Below are positions 7,236 through 15,376 of a stretch of DNA of 35,443 nt, piece by piece. Origin of the DNA: Parcubacteria group bacterium (GTDB lineage: Bacteria > Patescibacteriota > Microgenomatia > UBA1400 > PJMF01); contig CALQZX010000011.1 in the NCBI GenBank assembly GCA_943350175.1, forward strand, positions 1 through 35,443, in the 5' to 3' direction. Each line of letters starts with the position of its first letter. Within the stretch, counting starts at the first letter, position 1. Below the pieces are notes generated by a model, which saw only the letters and a list, made by a program, of their open reading frames with translations, made no database searches and was not told where the DNA came from. Position numbers and translations under genes: made by a program.

Positions 7236-9692
7236 TTACAAAACCTGTCCACCGACCTTAGGCTTAGACTCTAATTTTGCATCTGGTTTGGCAAACGATT
7301 CATTAACACAAGCTTGCTTTGGCTCGCTGCCTTTTACAAACAGCTCTTCAGTAATTTTTGGACAAGCTTTGCATGGCAAAGTGCCTGTCGCCGCACAAAT
7401 TTTAACTTTAATCATATTTTCCGGCACAGTAAATTTGTGTGGATTTTTGTCATCGAGTAGAAGCAACATGATTTTATTCCAGATTGGCGAAGCACCAGTA
7501 ATACCAGAGGCAACGTAACTCATTGGCGTATTGTCATTATTACCCACCCAAGTGGAAACCAAACGATCCGTCGTGTAACCAATGGTCCAGTTATCTTTCA
7601 TGCTATTGGTCGTACCAGTTTTGACCGCTACCTGCTGGTTGGGAATATTGAGCACTGAAAACAAGCCAAAAGCCGTAGAACGGGCTTTATTATCAGATAA
7701 GATGTCAGTGATGAGATAAGCTGCTCTGGGACTAAGTTCTAAGTCACCATAACAGTTTGAGGCGTCCAAAGCACAGTTATTTCGGTAAAGAGTTTCCCCT
7801 TTATAATTAGTGATTTCCAAAAATGGATTAATAGCGACTGGATAGCCAAGATTGGCAAAGCTACTATAAAGCTCAGTCATGTCGGTCATCAACACTTCTC
7901 CTGCACCAAGCGTTAGAGATAAACCAAAACGACTGCGATCTTGCCAAGTACTGATGCCTAGCGACTCACCTTTATTAATCAAGGTATTAACTCCCAGCTC
8001 AGCTAAAAGTTTAACCGCTGGAATATTAAAAGATGAAGCTAAGGCATCTCTTAGAGTTACTCTGCCGTGAAAGCGGCCATCATAGTTTTTTGGAGCGTAT
8101 GGCTTGCTACCAGGAATTTGATAAACAACAGGTGAGTCATCAATTATTGAAGCAGCGGTTTTACCCTGCTCAAAAGCAGTAGCATAAGTCAGAGGTTTGA
8201 TCGAAGAACCAGGCTGACGCGGTCTAGTGGTCACGTTTACTTGGCCATCATGAGCAAAGTCATAGTAATTAGCTCCACCAATCATGGCCAGGAGTTCTCC
8301 AGTCTTGGGATTGGTAACCAGAGCAGCGCCATTGCTGATATTAAAAACAGTCAATTTATTTACTTCATTGGTCACAATTTCTTGAGCTTGATTTTGTAGT
8401 GATAAATCTAAGGTAGTTCTAACTTCCAAACCGCCTTTAGAAAGCACGTCTTCTCCGTATTTTTCTGCTAGAAGCTTGCGCACATACATCACGAAATGCG
8501 GAGCTTGCATATCAATTCTATCTTGATTGAAAATTAGCTTTTCTTGCTTGGCTTCATCGGCTTGAAGTTGACTGATGTAACCGTCATCAACCATACGACG
8601 TAGCACTTCAGCTTGTCTGGAATAAGCTAATTCAGGGTTAGAACCAAAAGGCGTATAGGTTGATGGTGCTTGTGGCAAACCAGCCAATAAAGCTGCTTGA
8701 GACAAACTTAAATCTTTGGCTGATGTGTCAAAATATCTCCATGCAGCCTCTTCGATGCCGTAAGTTGAACCACCATAAGCCACAGTGTTGAGATACATTT
8801 CCAAAATTTGATCTTTGCTGTAAATGCGTTCTGCGATCAAAGATAAAAGTAGCTCACGAATTTTTCTGCGATAAGTTTTCTCATGACCTAATAAACGATT
8901 TTTGATTAATTGCTGAGTAATTGTCGAACCGCCTTGGACATCTTCTCCCATGACATTCTTCAAAACAGCTCTAGAAATACCTTTAACTGAAAAGCCAAAA
9001 TGGTTATAAAAATCCTGATCTTCTATGGCAATCGTGGCATCTTTCAAATATTTGGAAACCATCGGCAGTGAAACTAAAGTGCGATTCTCATCTTCATAGA
9101 TACGGTAAAGCAAGTTGCCATTTCTATCCAAAATTCTAGTGGTCACGTTTTGAGCTTTATTGGATAAATCAGTTGGTGAAGGCAAATCTTTGATGGCAAC
9201 ATCGTAAGTAAAATAAGAAAAAACTAAAACTAAAGTAGTTATGAAAATAGATGAAAAATAAGCAAAGCGAATAGCTCTCTTTTTTGGACGGCCAACTTTT
9301 TTGGTCAAATGAAAAAATTTTAAAAATCGGTGTTTAAATAATTGCCAATTTTTAGAATTCTTTTCTCTTTTTTTAGCAATATAAATGTAAACAAAAGAAA
9401 AAAAACGAGACCATTTAATATAAAACGGCAATTTCTTACGACCACGACCTTTTTTTATTTTGAGAAACTTCAAAAATGAAATGTATTGATAAGTCAATTT
9501 TTTTATTGATTTATCTATTTTTTTCTTGGCCTGAGAGAAATAATTTTTGATGGCTCTTCGCAGCTTCAAGTGGAACGGCAACTTTGGTCGACCACGCTTA
9601 ATTTCTTTGATTGGAGCAGCTACTGCCAAAACATTTTTTTCTTGTTTTAGTTTATTTTTTTCAAGAATTTTTAATTTATTTTTGGTGGCCAC
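7236..9692 (-). CDS. Bifunctional penicillin-binding protein 1A family (transglycosylase GT51 / transpeptidase)
   Basis: GT51: 'ATIAIEDQDFYNHFGFSVKGISRAV', 'GGSTITQQLIKNRLL', 'EMYLNTVAYGGSTYGIEEAAWRYF'. Transpeptidase: 'PGSSIKPLTYATA', 'SSFN', 'VKTGTTNSMKDNWTIGYT'. Confidence 0.93.
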   Translation of the reverse strand: MATKNKLKILEKNKLKQEKNVLAVAAPIKEIKRGRPKLPFHLKLRRAIKNYFSQAKKKIDKSIKKLTYQYISFLKFLKIKKGRGRKKLPFYIKWSRFFSFVYIYIAKKREKNSKNWQLFKHRFLKFFHLTKKVGRPKKRAIRFAYFSSIFITTLVLVFSYFTYDVAIKDLPSPTDLSNKAQNVTTRILDRNGNLLYRIYEDENRTLVSLPMVSKYLKDATIAIEDQDFYNHFGFSVKGISRAVLKNVMGEDVQGGSTITQQLIKNRLLGHEKTYRRKIRELLLSLIAERIYSKDQILEMYLNTVAYGGSTYGIEEAAWRYFDTSAKDLSLSQAALLAGLPQAPSTYTPFGSNPELAYSRQAEVLRRMVDDGYISQLQADEAKQEKLIFNQDRIDMQAPHFVMYVRKLLAEKYGEDVLSKGGLEVRTTLDLSLQNQAQEIVTNEVNKLTVFNISNGAALVTNPKTGELLAMIGGANYYDFAHDGQVNVTTRPRQPGSSIKPLTYATAFEQGKTAASIIDDSPVVYQIPGSKPYAPKNYDGRFHGRVTLRDALASSFNIPAVKLLAELGVNTLINKGESLGISTWQDRSRFGLSLTLGAGEVLMTDMTELYSSFANLGYPVAINPFLEITNYKGETLYRNNCALDASNCYGDLELSPRAAYLITDILSDNKARSTAFGLFSVLNIPNQQVAVKTGTTNSMKDNWTIGYTTDRLVSTWVGNNDNTPMSYVASGITGASPIWNKIMLLLLDDKNPHKFTVPENMIKVKICAATGTLPCKACPKITEELFVKGSEPKQACVNESFAKPDAKLESKPKVGGQVL

Positions 9693-9769
9693 AATGGCGA
9701 TATTTTAACATGATAAATAAACTTTGCATTAGATAACGTGACTTGCTCTAGAGCGTATGATTTTTTAGA

Positions 9770-11950
9770 TTATATCGGACAAGCCCCACTATCACATTTC
9801 AAATGATCCATGCTAATGTCCTCAGTTAGCTCAGCTTCATCATCACTAATTTCCTGAATGACTTGCATGAATTGACCAATGGTCACTGCTTCTTCTGGCT
9901 GATATTCATAAGCTGTCACATCAATCTTTGGCATGACGCTACAAGTTTTAATCAGAGGTTGATACTTACGAATCATGCTAGAAAATTTACGATAAGAAAC
10001 CTGGTCTGGATCATATTTAAGAGTGTAAGAAACTTGATTCCCTTTATCTTCAGCTAATGGCTTACCCTCTTCGTCCACACCAACAATCCAATATTTCTCA
10101 ATCAGCATTAACCACTTGTATTGTTCTTCTGGAGTGGCTTCACTAGCCGTCACCAATTTATCATCCATACCTAAGCTACAAATTTCTGGTTGAGTTGGAA
10201 AACCAATGACGGTGGTGCCTTGATAACTTCTGAGTTCTTTGTTTGGATAGCCCATCTTTTGGTATTTTTTAACTAATGGATCGTCAGAGCTGAACTGCAC
10301 CCAACGAATATACTCGCGCATGGCTGGCAAATGAGCACCTTCAGAAAGACTAAATAATTTGGAAGTTGTACCAGCTGGTTTAATGGTTGTATTAGTGTGA
10401 GGAACATTAACGCCAAGTTTTTTGGCATAGCTAATAGATTCACCCTCCACTGCACGTTTGAAACGAGCAATGGTCATCCAGAAATCATGGGCTTTTTCTT
10501 CATCGATCAAATCACGGAAAGCCAAACCGAAAGCATTCCAAGCATATTCATGAATGCCTGTCATACCAACGCCAATACGATTGGTTCTCTTCACTTCACG
10601 AGAATATAAACTATCCATGTAAGTATTAACTCTCATCAAAGCACGAGTGGCAGCACGGAAAGCTTCTTCAGCGCTATCAACATCAGGAGCATGATAAGGC
10701 ACCACGTCAGCAATCACACAATAACCACCAAGCATGTTTAGGGTAATCTCGCCGCATGGATTTGGAATTTGAGTATAATATTTAGATCCAGCGTGTCTAG
10801 CCACTTCTGCCAACATTTTGATCGTCTTTTTCATTGGCATGAATTTCTTACTACGAGCATAGCCACCATCTAGATAGCCATCAAAACCCTCATCGTTCTG
10901 GACCAACTTGTGCTGATTAACGAAACCCGGCTCACCAGTTTTATCAAAATAAGAAGCACGCATTACAGCATCAAGAACCTTGGTGGAATGCAAGCTGCGC
11001 TGTTTCCAAAATTTCTCATCAACTGACACACTGTTATTGGCAGACCATAGGAAACCACCTTTTTTGATACTGATGAATTCAAAAATATCTGGATCAGTCC
11101 AAGTTTTAACTGCAATACGAGCTGCACGACGTGCACCGCCAACCAAAACACATTCAGATAAATAATGATCAGCGTAAAGAGCTTGCTTCCAAGGCTTCAT
11201 GCCAGAACCTTTGATCGTGGCCAACTTCTGGATAGCTTTGATCAAAGGACGAGGACCAGAAGCTGGACGGCCTTGCATACCATGGATTGGAGAACCCTTA
11301 GCTCTAACTTTGGTGAAATCCAAAATCAAAGTATCATCTTTGTATTTACGCTCGTAAGCCATCTCTTCAATTTTCTCAACTGCTTGAGCCCAACCTTCTC
11401 TGGTGTCTGGAATTTCGAACCAATGGGCGTTGTTGTATTTATGACGGGCTTCTTTGGTGCTTTCATCATCACCCCAGACAAAATCGCCGTGAGCATCACT
11501 TAGAACACAACGAACGATTGGCATGTAGTCCCAATCGACGACCATCAGATCATCATCATAAGAACGGCCAACACCGGATCCGTTAAGTAACAAGTAAAAA
11601 AGTAAAAAAGACGAAGAAGCAGTACTACAGTTAGTAAAAACCTCCATATTACGACCTGGCTGAGTCTCATCACCATGTTGCAAATGGCGGCCACTCATTA
11701 AAAGCGAAGCGTTGGAGATATGTTTACGCAAAATTTCATATTCTTCTTTTTGATCAGCGGCAAATTTCTTTGGGAGCAGCATCGAATTGCCAAGAGCGAC
11801 ACGGTTGGCCACATCAGCCCAAGTTTCCAATTTGCCATCAGCCTTAGTACGTAAAATAGTGCGCTTAGCCACAGCTTCTCCCAAACCTTTGGACAACTTA
11901 CGATCAATGAGCTTCATTTTTTTCTTGGGAAGTTGGTTTTTAGCGGACAT
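9770..11950 (-). CDS. nrdJ: Adenosylcobalamin-dependent (class II, monomeric RTPR-like) ribonucleoside-triphosphate reductase
   Basis: 'NCSTASSSFLLFYLLLNGSGVGRSYDDD', 'VGGARRAARIA', 'NPCGEITLNMLGGYC', C-terminal Cys pair 'CDSGACPI'. Start taken at ATG 11950, preceded by a GGAG Shine-Dalgarno; the track's start at 11965 is the ATGAAGGAG containing that SD. Confidence 0.88.
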   Translation of the reverse strand: MSAKNQLPKKKMKLIDRKLSKGLGEAVAKRTILRTKADGKLETWADVANRVALGNSMLLPKKFAADQKEEYEILRKHISNASLLMSGRHLQHGDETQPGRNMEVFTNCSTASSSFLLFYLLLNGSGVGRSYDDDLMVVDWDYMPIVRCVLSDAHGDFVWGDDESTKEARHKYNNAHWFEIPDTREGWAQAVEKIEEMAYERKYKDDTLILDFTKVRAKGSPIHGMQGRPASGPRPLIKAIQKLATIKGSGMKPWKQALYADHYLSECVLVGGARRAARIAVKTWTDPDIFEFISIKKGGFLWSANNSVSVDEKFWKQRSLHSTKVLDAVMRASYFDKTGEPGFVNQHKLVQNDEGFDGYLDGGYARSKKFMPMKKTIKMLAEVARHAGSKYYTQIPNPCGEITLNMLGGYCVIADVVPYHAPDVDSAEEAFRAATRALMRVNTYMDSLYSREVKRTNRIGVGMTGIHEYAWNAFGLAFRDLIDEEKAHDFWMTIARFKRAVEGESISYAKKLGVNVPHTNTTIKPAGTTSKLFSLSEGAHLPAMREYIRWVQFSSDDPLVKKYQKMGYPNKELRSYQGTTVIGFPTQPEICSLGMDDKLVTASEATPEEQYKWLMLIEKYWIVGVDEEGKPLAEDKGNQVSYTLKYDPDQVSYRKFSSMIRKYQPLIKTCSVMPKIDVTAYEYQPEEAVTIGQFMQVIQEISDDEAELTEDISMDHLKCDSGACPI

Positions 11951-11981
11951 TTTAATCTCCTTCATAATTTTTATTTGCAGT

Positions 11982-12080
11982 TTCAGTTCTTAAACATGAG
12001 ACAAGTTTGAAGAAAATTGCTTACTTGTCCAAGTCGACAATCTTTTTCAAGCTTTAGCTGTCTCATGTTAAAAAACTGAA
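11982..12080 (-). ncRNA. Structured leader element 2 upstream of nrdJ (22-nt imperfect inverted repeat with internal hairpin)
   Basis: Arms 11982-12003 (ttcagttcttaaacatgagaca) and 12059-12080 (tgtctcatgttaaaaaactgaa), 20/22 complementary; internal ~13-bp stem TTGAAaAAgATTG/CAATTTTCTTCAA on the - strand. Confidence 0.55.
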
Positions 12081-12099
12081 GCCAACCTTTGTATCTTAT

Positions 12100-12264
12100 G
12101 ATTAGCTCTGCTCTTTAATACAAGACCATTGAAGGAGCTGATCAAAAACATAAAAAAGCGATATGTTTGTAAACAGCGACTTCACCGAGCGAGACAAAGA
12201 TTGTTAACTCCAAAAAGTAACAATTTTAGTCGAGCGTGTCTTGTATTAAAGAGCAAAGTTAATC
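12100..12264 (-). ncRNA. Structured leader element 1 between nrdR and nrdJ (27-nt closing stem, multibranch interior)
   Basis: Arms 12100-12126 and 12238-12264 pair over 27 positions (25 Watson-Crick; the other two differ G-T/C-A depending on strand); internal perfect stems 12146-12152/12162-12168, 12200-12206/12218-12224 and 12177-12181/12228-12232. Confidence 0.6.
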
Positions 12265-12715
12265 AGTCTTCTTTTAATTTTCTAATTTCTTCTTCAAAGT
12301 CTGCCAGCTCTCCAAAATCTCTGTAAACACTGGCAAAGAGCAAATAAGAAAGCGGGTCAAGTTTCTTTAGTCTGTTAAGGACTAAATTGCCAATTTCCCA
12401 GCTTTTAACTTCGATGACTTCTCTCTGTCTCAATTTGGCTTCAACGTCTTCAATTAGAAGCTCTATTTGCAGCATACTAACCGGACGTTTCCAGGTTGCT
12501 TTGATCAGTCCTCTTTTAACTTTTTCTCGATCGAAGTTTTCTTGACTGCCGTCTTTTTTAATTACCTTCAGATCGACACCTTCGACTCTCTCATAGCTGG
12601 TGAAGCGTTTCTTGCAAGCTTCACAGACGCGTCTGCGTCTGACACTGTCACCATTTTCTGTCTCTCGCGAATCAATCACTGCCGTTTCGCTGCCTTTGCA
12701 AAATGGACACTGCAT
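12263..12715 (-). CDS. nrdR: Transcriptional repressor NrdR (Zn ribbon + ATP cone)
   Basis: 'MQCPFCKGSETAVIDSRETENGDSVRRRRVCEACKKRFTSYERVE' and ATP-cone 'VIKKDGSQENFDREKVKRGLIKA'. Confidence 0.95.
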   Translation of the reverse strand: MQCPFCKGSETAVIDSRETENGDSVRRRRVCEACKKRFTSYERVEGVDLKVIKKDGSQENFDREKVKRGLIKATWKRPVSMLQIELLIEDVEAKLRQREVIEVKSWEIGNLVLNRLKKLDPLSYLLFASVYRDFGELADFEEEIRKLKED

Positions 12716-12738
12716 ATTTTTATTTCTCTACGGGTTAA

Positions 12739-12754
12739 TCTCTACCCATAGTGT
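12739..12754. promoter_or_regulatory. NrdR-box-like site 1 (weaker)
   Basis: tctctacccatagtgt; ~11/16 match to acaCwAtATaTwGtgt. Confidence 0.4.
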
Positions 12755-12770
12755 TTGGTCATTCATTTAA

Positions 12771-12786
12771 ACACAAAATCTTGTGG
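12771..12786. promoter_or_regulatory. NrdR-box-like site 2
   Basis: ACACAAAATCTTGTGG; ~13/16 match to acaCwAtATaTwGtgt; centre-to-centre distance to site 1 is 32 bp. Confidence 0.55.
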
Positions 12787-12852
12787 TTTAAAATAATGAG
12801 GATTAAAAGAATCTCATGCGAAGGGGGTAGCTGTCAACTATAACAAAATAGG

Positions 12853-13419
12853 TCAGTTTGTCTCAATTAAACTGTAGAGTTTTTCTGCCAGAGAAGAACT
12901 TTGCAGCGAAAGCGATTCGATAATCACTTTTTCTTCGCCGCTGAATTGATCTTTATGATCAATAAAAAATTTAGTGTGTTCGTCAAGATTTTTTAGAACA
13001 AAAAAAGCCAATTCTTTATGCTCTTCTTTTCTACTTGGAGATTGCTCTAGCAAAATAATACTTTCTGCCAAAGCTTGATTGATGTACTTAGTAGCTTTAT
13101 TTACGGTAGTCAAAGCAAGAGTCTGATTGCCCTTTTCCAGGAGCTTCTTACTATAAAAAAGACGACGGTTGCCATAAGCCACCAACAGATAGGTTTTCTT
13201 TTCTGAATCAGCAAGTTCCAAACGCACTCGATCGACAATCATCAATAAAGGATAGACTGAGTGATCTGGCAGAATTTCTTTGGCTACGTAAAATTTTCCG
13301 GACATTAATTTACTATTACCAGCCATTTTATTCTTGTTGGCTGATTGCAAAGAAATAGACAGAATGGACAGGCCAAAAAGAACAGCAAATAATATAAATA
13401 GATAATTAACTTTTTTCAT
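12853..13419 (-). CDS. Hypothetical exported/anchored protein, DUF5667-like
   Basis: N-terminal signal/TM helix then helical region 'LMIVDRVRLELADSEKKTYLLVAYGNRRLFYSKKLLEKGN...ALTTVNKATKYINQAL'. Confidence 0.5.
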   Translation of the reverse strand: MKKVNYLFILFAVLFGLSILSISLQSANKNKMAGNSKLMSGKFYVAKEILPDHSVYPLLMIVDRVRLELADSEKKTYLLVAYGNRRLFYSKKLLEKGNQTLALTTVNKATKYINQALAESIILLEQSPSRKEEHKELAFFVLKNLDEHTKFFIDHKDQFSGEEKVIIESLSLQSSSLAEKLYSLIETN

Positions 13420-13425
13420 AAAAGA

Positions 13426-14109
13426 TTAAAAATGGATTAAAAGCACCATGCCCCAGATAGCCTGAACCAACACTAGAATATAAGCATTGCGTCTTTGGTA
13501 AAAAATCAAAGCCTGGCCATAAGCAAAAGCGAAAATTAACAAAATTTGCAAAAGAGCCTCTGCTGGATTGAAACGGGCGAAAATATTTGGCAGATGAAAA
13601 AGTAAAAAAACCAAAGCAACTGAAGCGATTCTCTTGAGAAGAGATAAATGACTAAATTTTTCATCTATAATTACCATCACAAAGCTATAAAAAAACAAAG
13701 TTTCCCAAAAACCAGTCAGCACGGCCAGAAATAATTCCCACCAAAACCAATCGGCAAAATAATATGGAATCAAGCTGATGCTTCCACCTCTACTTAGGGC
13801 TCCGACCAACGCTCCCACAAAACCAAAGACACCACCTATTGCTAGGCCCAGCAACAGACCAGGTTTTAGTTTTTTTAAAGAGAAGGTTGCAAAAACTTCG
13901 CTATTGCCTGAAATCGAAACATACAAAAGGACTGGCAAAGCAAAAAAAACTAATTTACCAATACTTTCATCAAACCAAACCGGAAAATGAAAGACAGTTC
14001 TGTAAAACATCCAAATTAAAAAAGTCAAAAACAAGAGAGGCAAAAAAGCCTCATGCTTGGGTGTTTTTATAAGTGGTTGGACACTCTTTTTATTTTTTTT
14101 CGATGGCAT
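13426..14109 (-). CDS. Multi-pass membrane protein, CPBP/CAAX-protease-like
   Basis: Polytopic; 'GFWETLFFYSFVMVIID' and 'VFLLFHLPNIF' resemble degenerate CPBP motifs (no EExxxR). Confidence 0.45.
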   Translation of the reverse strand: MPSKKNKKSVQPLIKTPKHEAFLPLLFLTFLIWMFYRTVFHFPVWFDESIGKLVFFALPVLLYVSISGNSEVFATFSLKKLKPGLLLGLAIGGVFGFVGALVGALSRGGSISLIPYYFADWFWWELFLAVLTGFWETLFFYSFVMVIIDEKFSHLSLLKRIASVALVFLLFHLPNIFARFNPAEALLQILLIFAFAYGQALIFYQRRNAYILVLVQAIWGMVLLIHF

Positions 14110-14707
14110 CTAGAACCATTTGTAAGGTTTTCTCTTTATTATTAGAAAAAGTATCGATGACTAAATCGTAAAGCTCTTCTCGCCAAAAATCAATTGGCTC
14201 AGTCTCAGAAAATTTGCCTGTCGCCACTACCCACTCTTGCCATTCTTTGGAATACATACGCTGCCATTTTGCTAAATTAACATCATAACGACTATGAATA
14301 CTTTCCTTTGCCTCCATGACATCGACGTTGTCACGATTAACGATGCGATCAATTCTGACAGCATCATCGCTACAAGTCATCAAAACTTTGAGAGTGCCCG
14401 GAATATTTTGTGCCATAAATCCAGATAACCAAGATTCGATAATCCATTTTTCTTGAGAACTGACTTTTTCACGAATACCATAGTCAACTTGACGATCAAA
14501 GTCATCAACAAAAATAGCTGAGTTATGATGAGCAGATTGACTTGGATTGAACAACCCTTTTTCGATGGCGTAAGCACGCATAAATTCACCGCCAGAGAAA
14601 CCAATCCAGTTATCCTCGCTCAGCTTCTCTCTTAATTCCTTGAGGAGGGTCGTTGAACCACAGCCTGGCAAGCCTGAAATAGTGATGTTTTTATAATTAA
14701 ACTGCAT
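14090..14707 (-). CDS. P-loop nucleotide kinase (cytidylate kinase-like family)
   Basis: Walker A 'ITISGLPGCGSTTLLKELREKL', 'WIIESWLSGFMA', 'RIDRIVNRDNVDVMEAKESIHSRYD' (LID-like). Start overlaps upstream stop by 11 nt. Confidence 0.7.
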   Translation of the reverse strand: MQFNYKNITISGLPGCGSTTLLKELREKLSEDNWIGFSGGEFMRAYAIEKGLFNPSQSAHHNSAIFVDDFDRQVDYGIREKVSSQEKWIIESWLSGFMAQNIPGTLKVLMTCSDDAVRIDRIVNRDNVDVMEAKESIHSRYDVNLAKWQRMYSKEWQEWVVATGKFSETEPIDFWREELYDLVIDTFSNNKEKTLQMVLDAIEKK

Positions 14708-15191
14708 ATTTTCTTCCCTCAGTTAACTCATAAACTATTGATTCCATTGCTTGTTGCATCATTTCAATTCTGACACAGGCTTCATTAAAACTTAAAAACT
14801 GCTCACAATCAGAAAAATAATGAAAAACTCGATTGCGGCAAGACAACCAAGTCTCCCACAGTTGACGAGCTAGCTGCTTACCAAATCTGGATTCAACATT
14901 ATCATAGAGCCAGTTATCATCGCGCTGGTGAGGGCCGACATCTGGATTGAGAGCTCTGCCAATACGAAAGTGACGACCTTCATAGGTTTCTCTATCGATT
15001 AATTGCAAGTCATAAAAAACTTTTTTGAGGAAACCCTCATAGGCCTTGGCCATGGGGAAAACCATGAATGAAAAATCTTTGAAGTCTGGGAGGTTCTCAC
15101 TTTTATTAACGAGGGAAAAGCTGATGAAAACTAATTCTTGCTGACACTTGTCTAAGTATTCATACCAAGGGGCTTTGTTTTGTAGTTCCAT
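14697..15191 (-). CDS. HEPN-motif protein (RnlA/RNase LS-like candidate)
   Basis: Start ATG 15191 (MELQNKAPWYEYLDK). Contains 'CRNRVFHYF', which fits the HEPN RNase R(N)x3H pattern, and 'MAKAYEGFLKKVFYDL'. Confidence 0.55.
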   Translation of the reverse strand: MELQNKAPWYEYLDKCQQELVFISFSLVNKSENLPDFKDFSFMVFPMAKAYEGFLKKVFYDLQLIDRETYEGRHFRIGRALNPDVGPHQRDDNWLYDNVESRFGKQLARQLWETWLSCRNRVFHYFSDCEQFLSFNEACVRIEMMQQAMESIVYELTEGRKYAV

Positions 15192-15197
15192 GGAATG

Positions 15198-15226
15198 ATT
15201 ATATTTCGGACCCTGTCTTTTTACAA
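15198..15226 (-). promoter_or_regulatory. Consensus-like promoter (TTGTAA-17 bp-TATAAT) for the HEPN/kinase operon
   Basis: - strand: -35 TTGTAA at 15226-15221, 17-bp spacer, -10 TATAAT at 15203-15198, ATG only 6 nt downstream (15191). Confidence 0.65.
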
Positions 15227-15241
15227 CTCGCTTGTAAAAAG
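15217..15241. repeat. Perfect 10-bp inverted repeat overlapping the -35 element (putative operator)
   Basis: CTTTTTACAA-CTCGC-TTGTAAAAAG. Confidence 0.6.
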
Positions 15242-15376
15242 CAGCTGGTACGAAAGATGCTGTGCATGTTTCGGACTGAATGGACGAAAGAGGCACAGCG
15301 AACAGAACAAAACAATCTTCCTAAATAAAATAAAGGGTCGCAATTGTAGTAGAATAGGAAGTACGCAAAAATAGCT

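Noticed and set aside
11165-11503. 112-aa + strand ORF
   Set aside because: Antisense to well-supported nrdJ.
11966-12262. Cobalamin riboswitch upstream of nrdJ
   Set aside because: Expected biologically, but no recognisable B12-box-like conserved core was found by eye.
11982-12264. MITE/insertion interpretation of the two inverted repeats
   Set aside because: No target-site duplication seen for element 1, the arm overlaps the nrdR stop codon, and internal hairpins favour a leader RNA; not fully excluded without genome-wide search.
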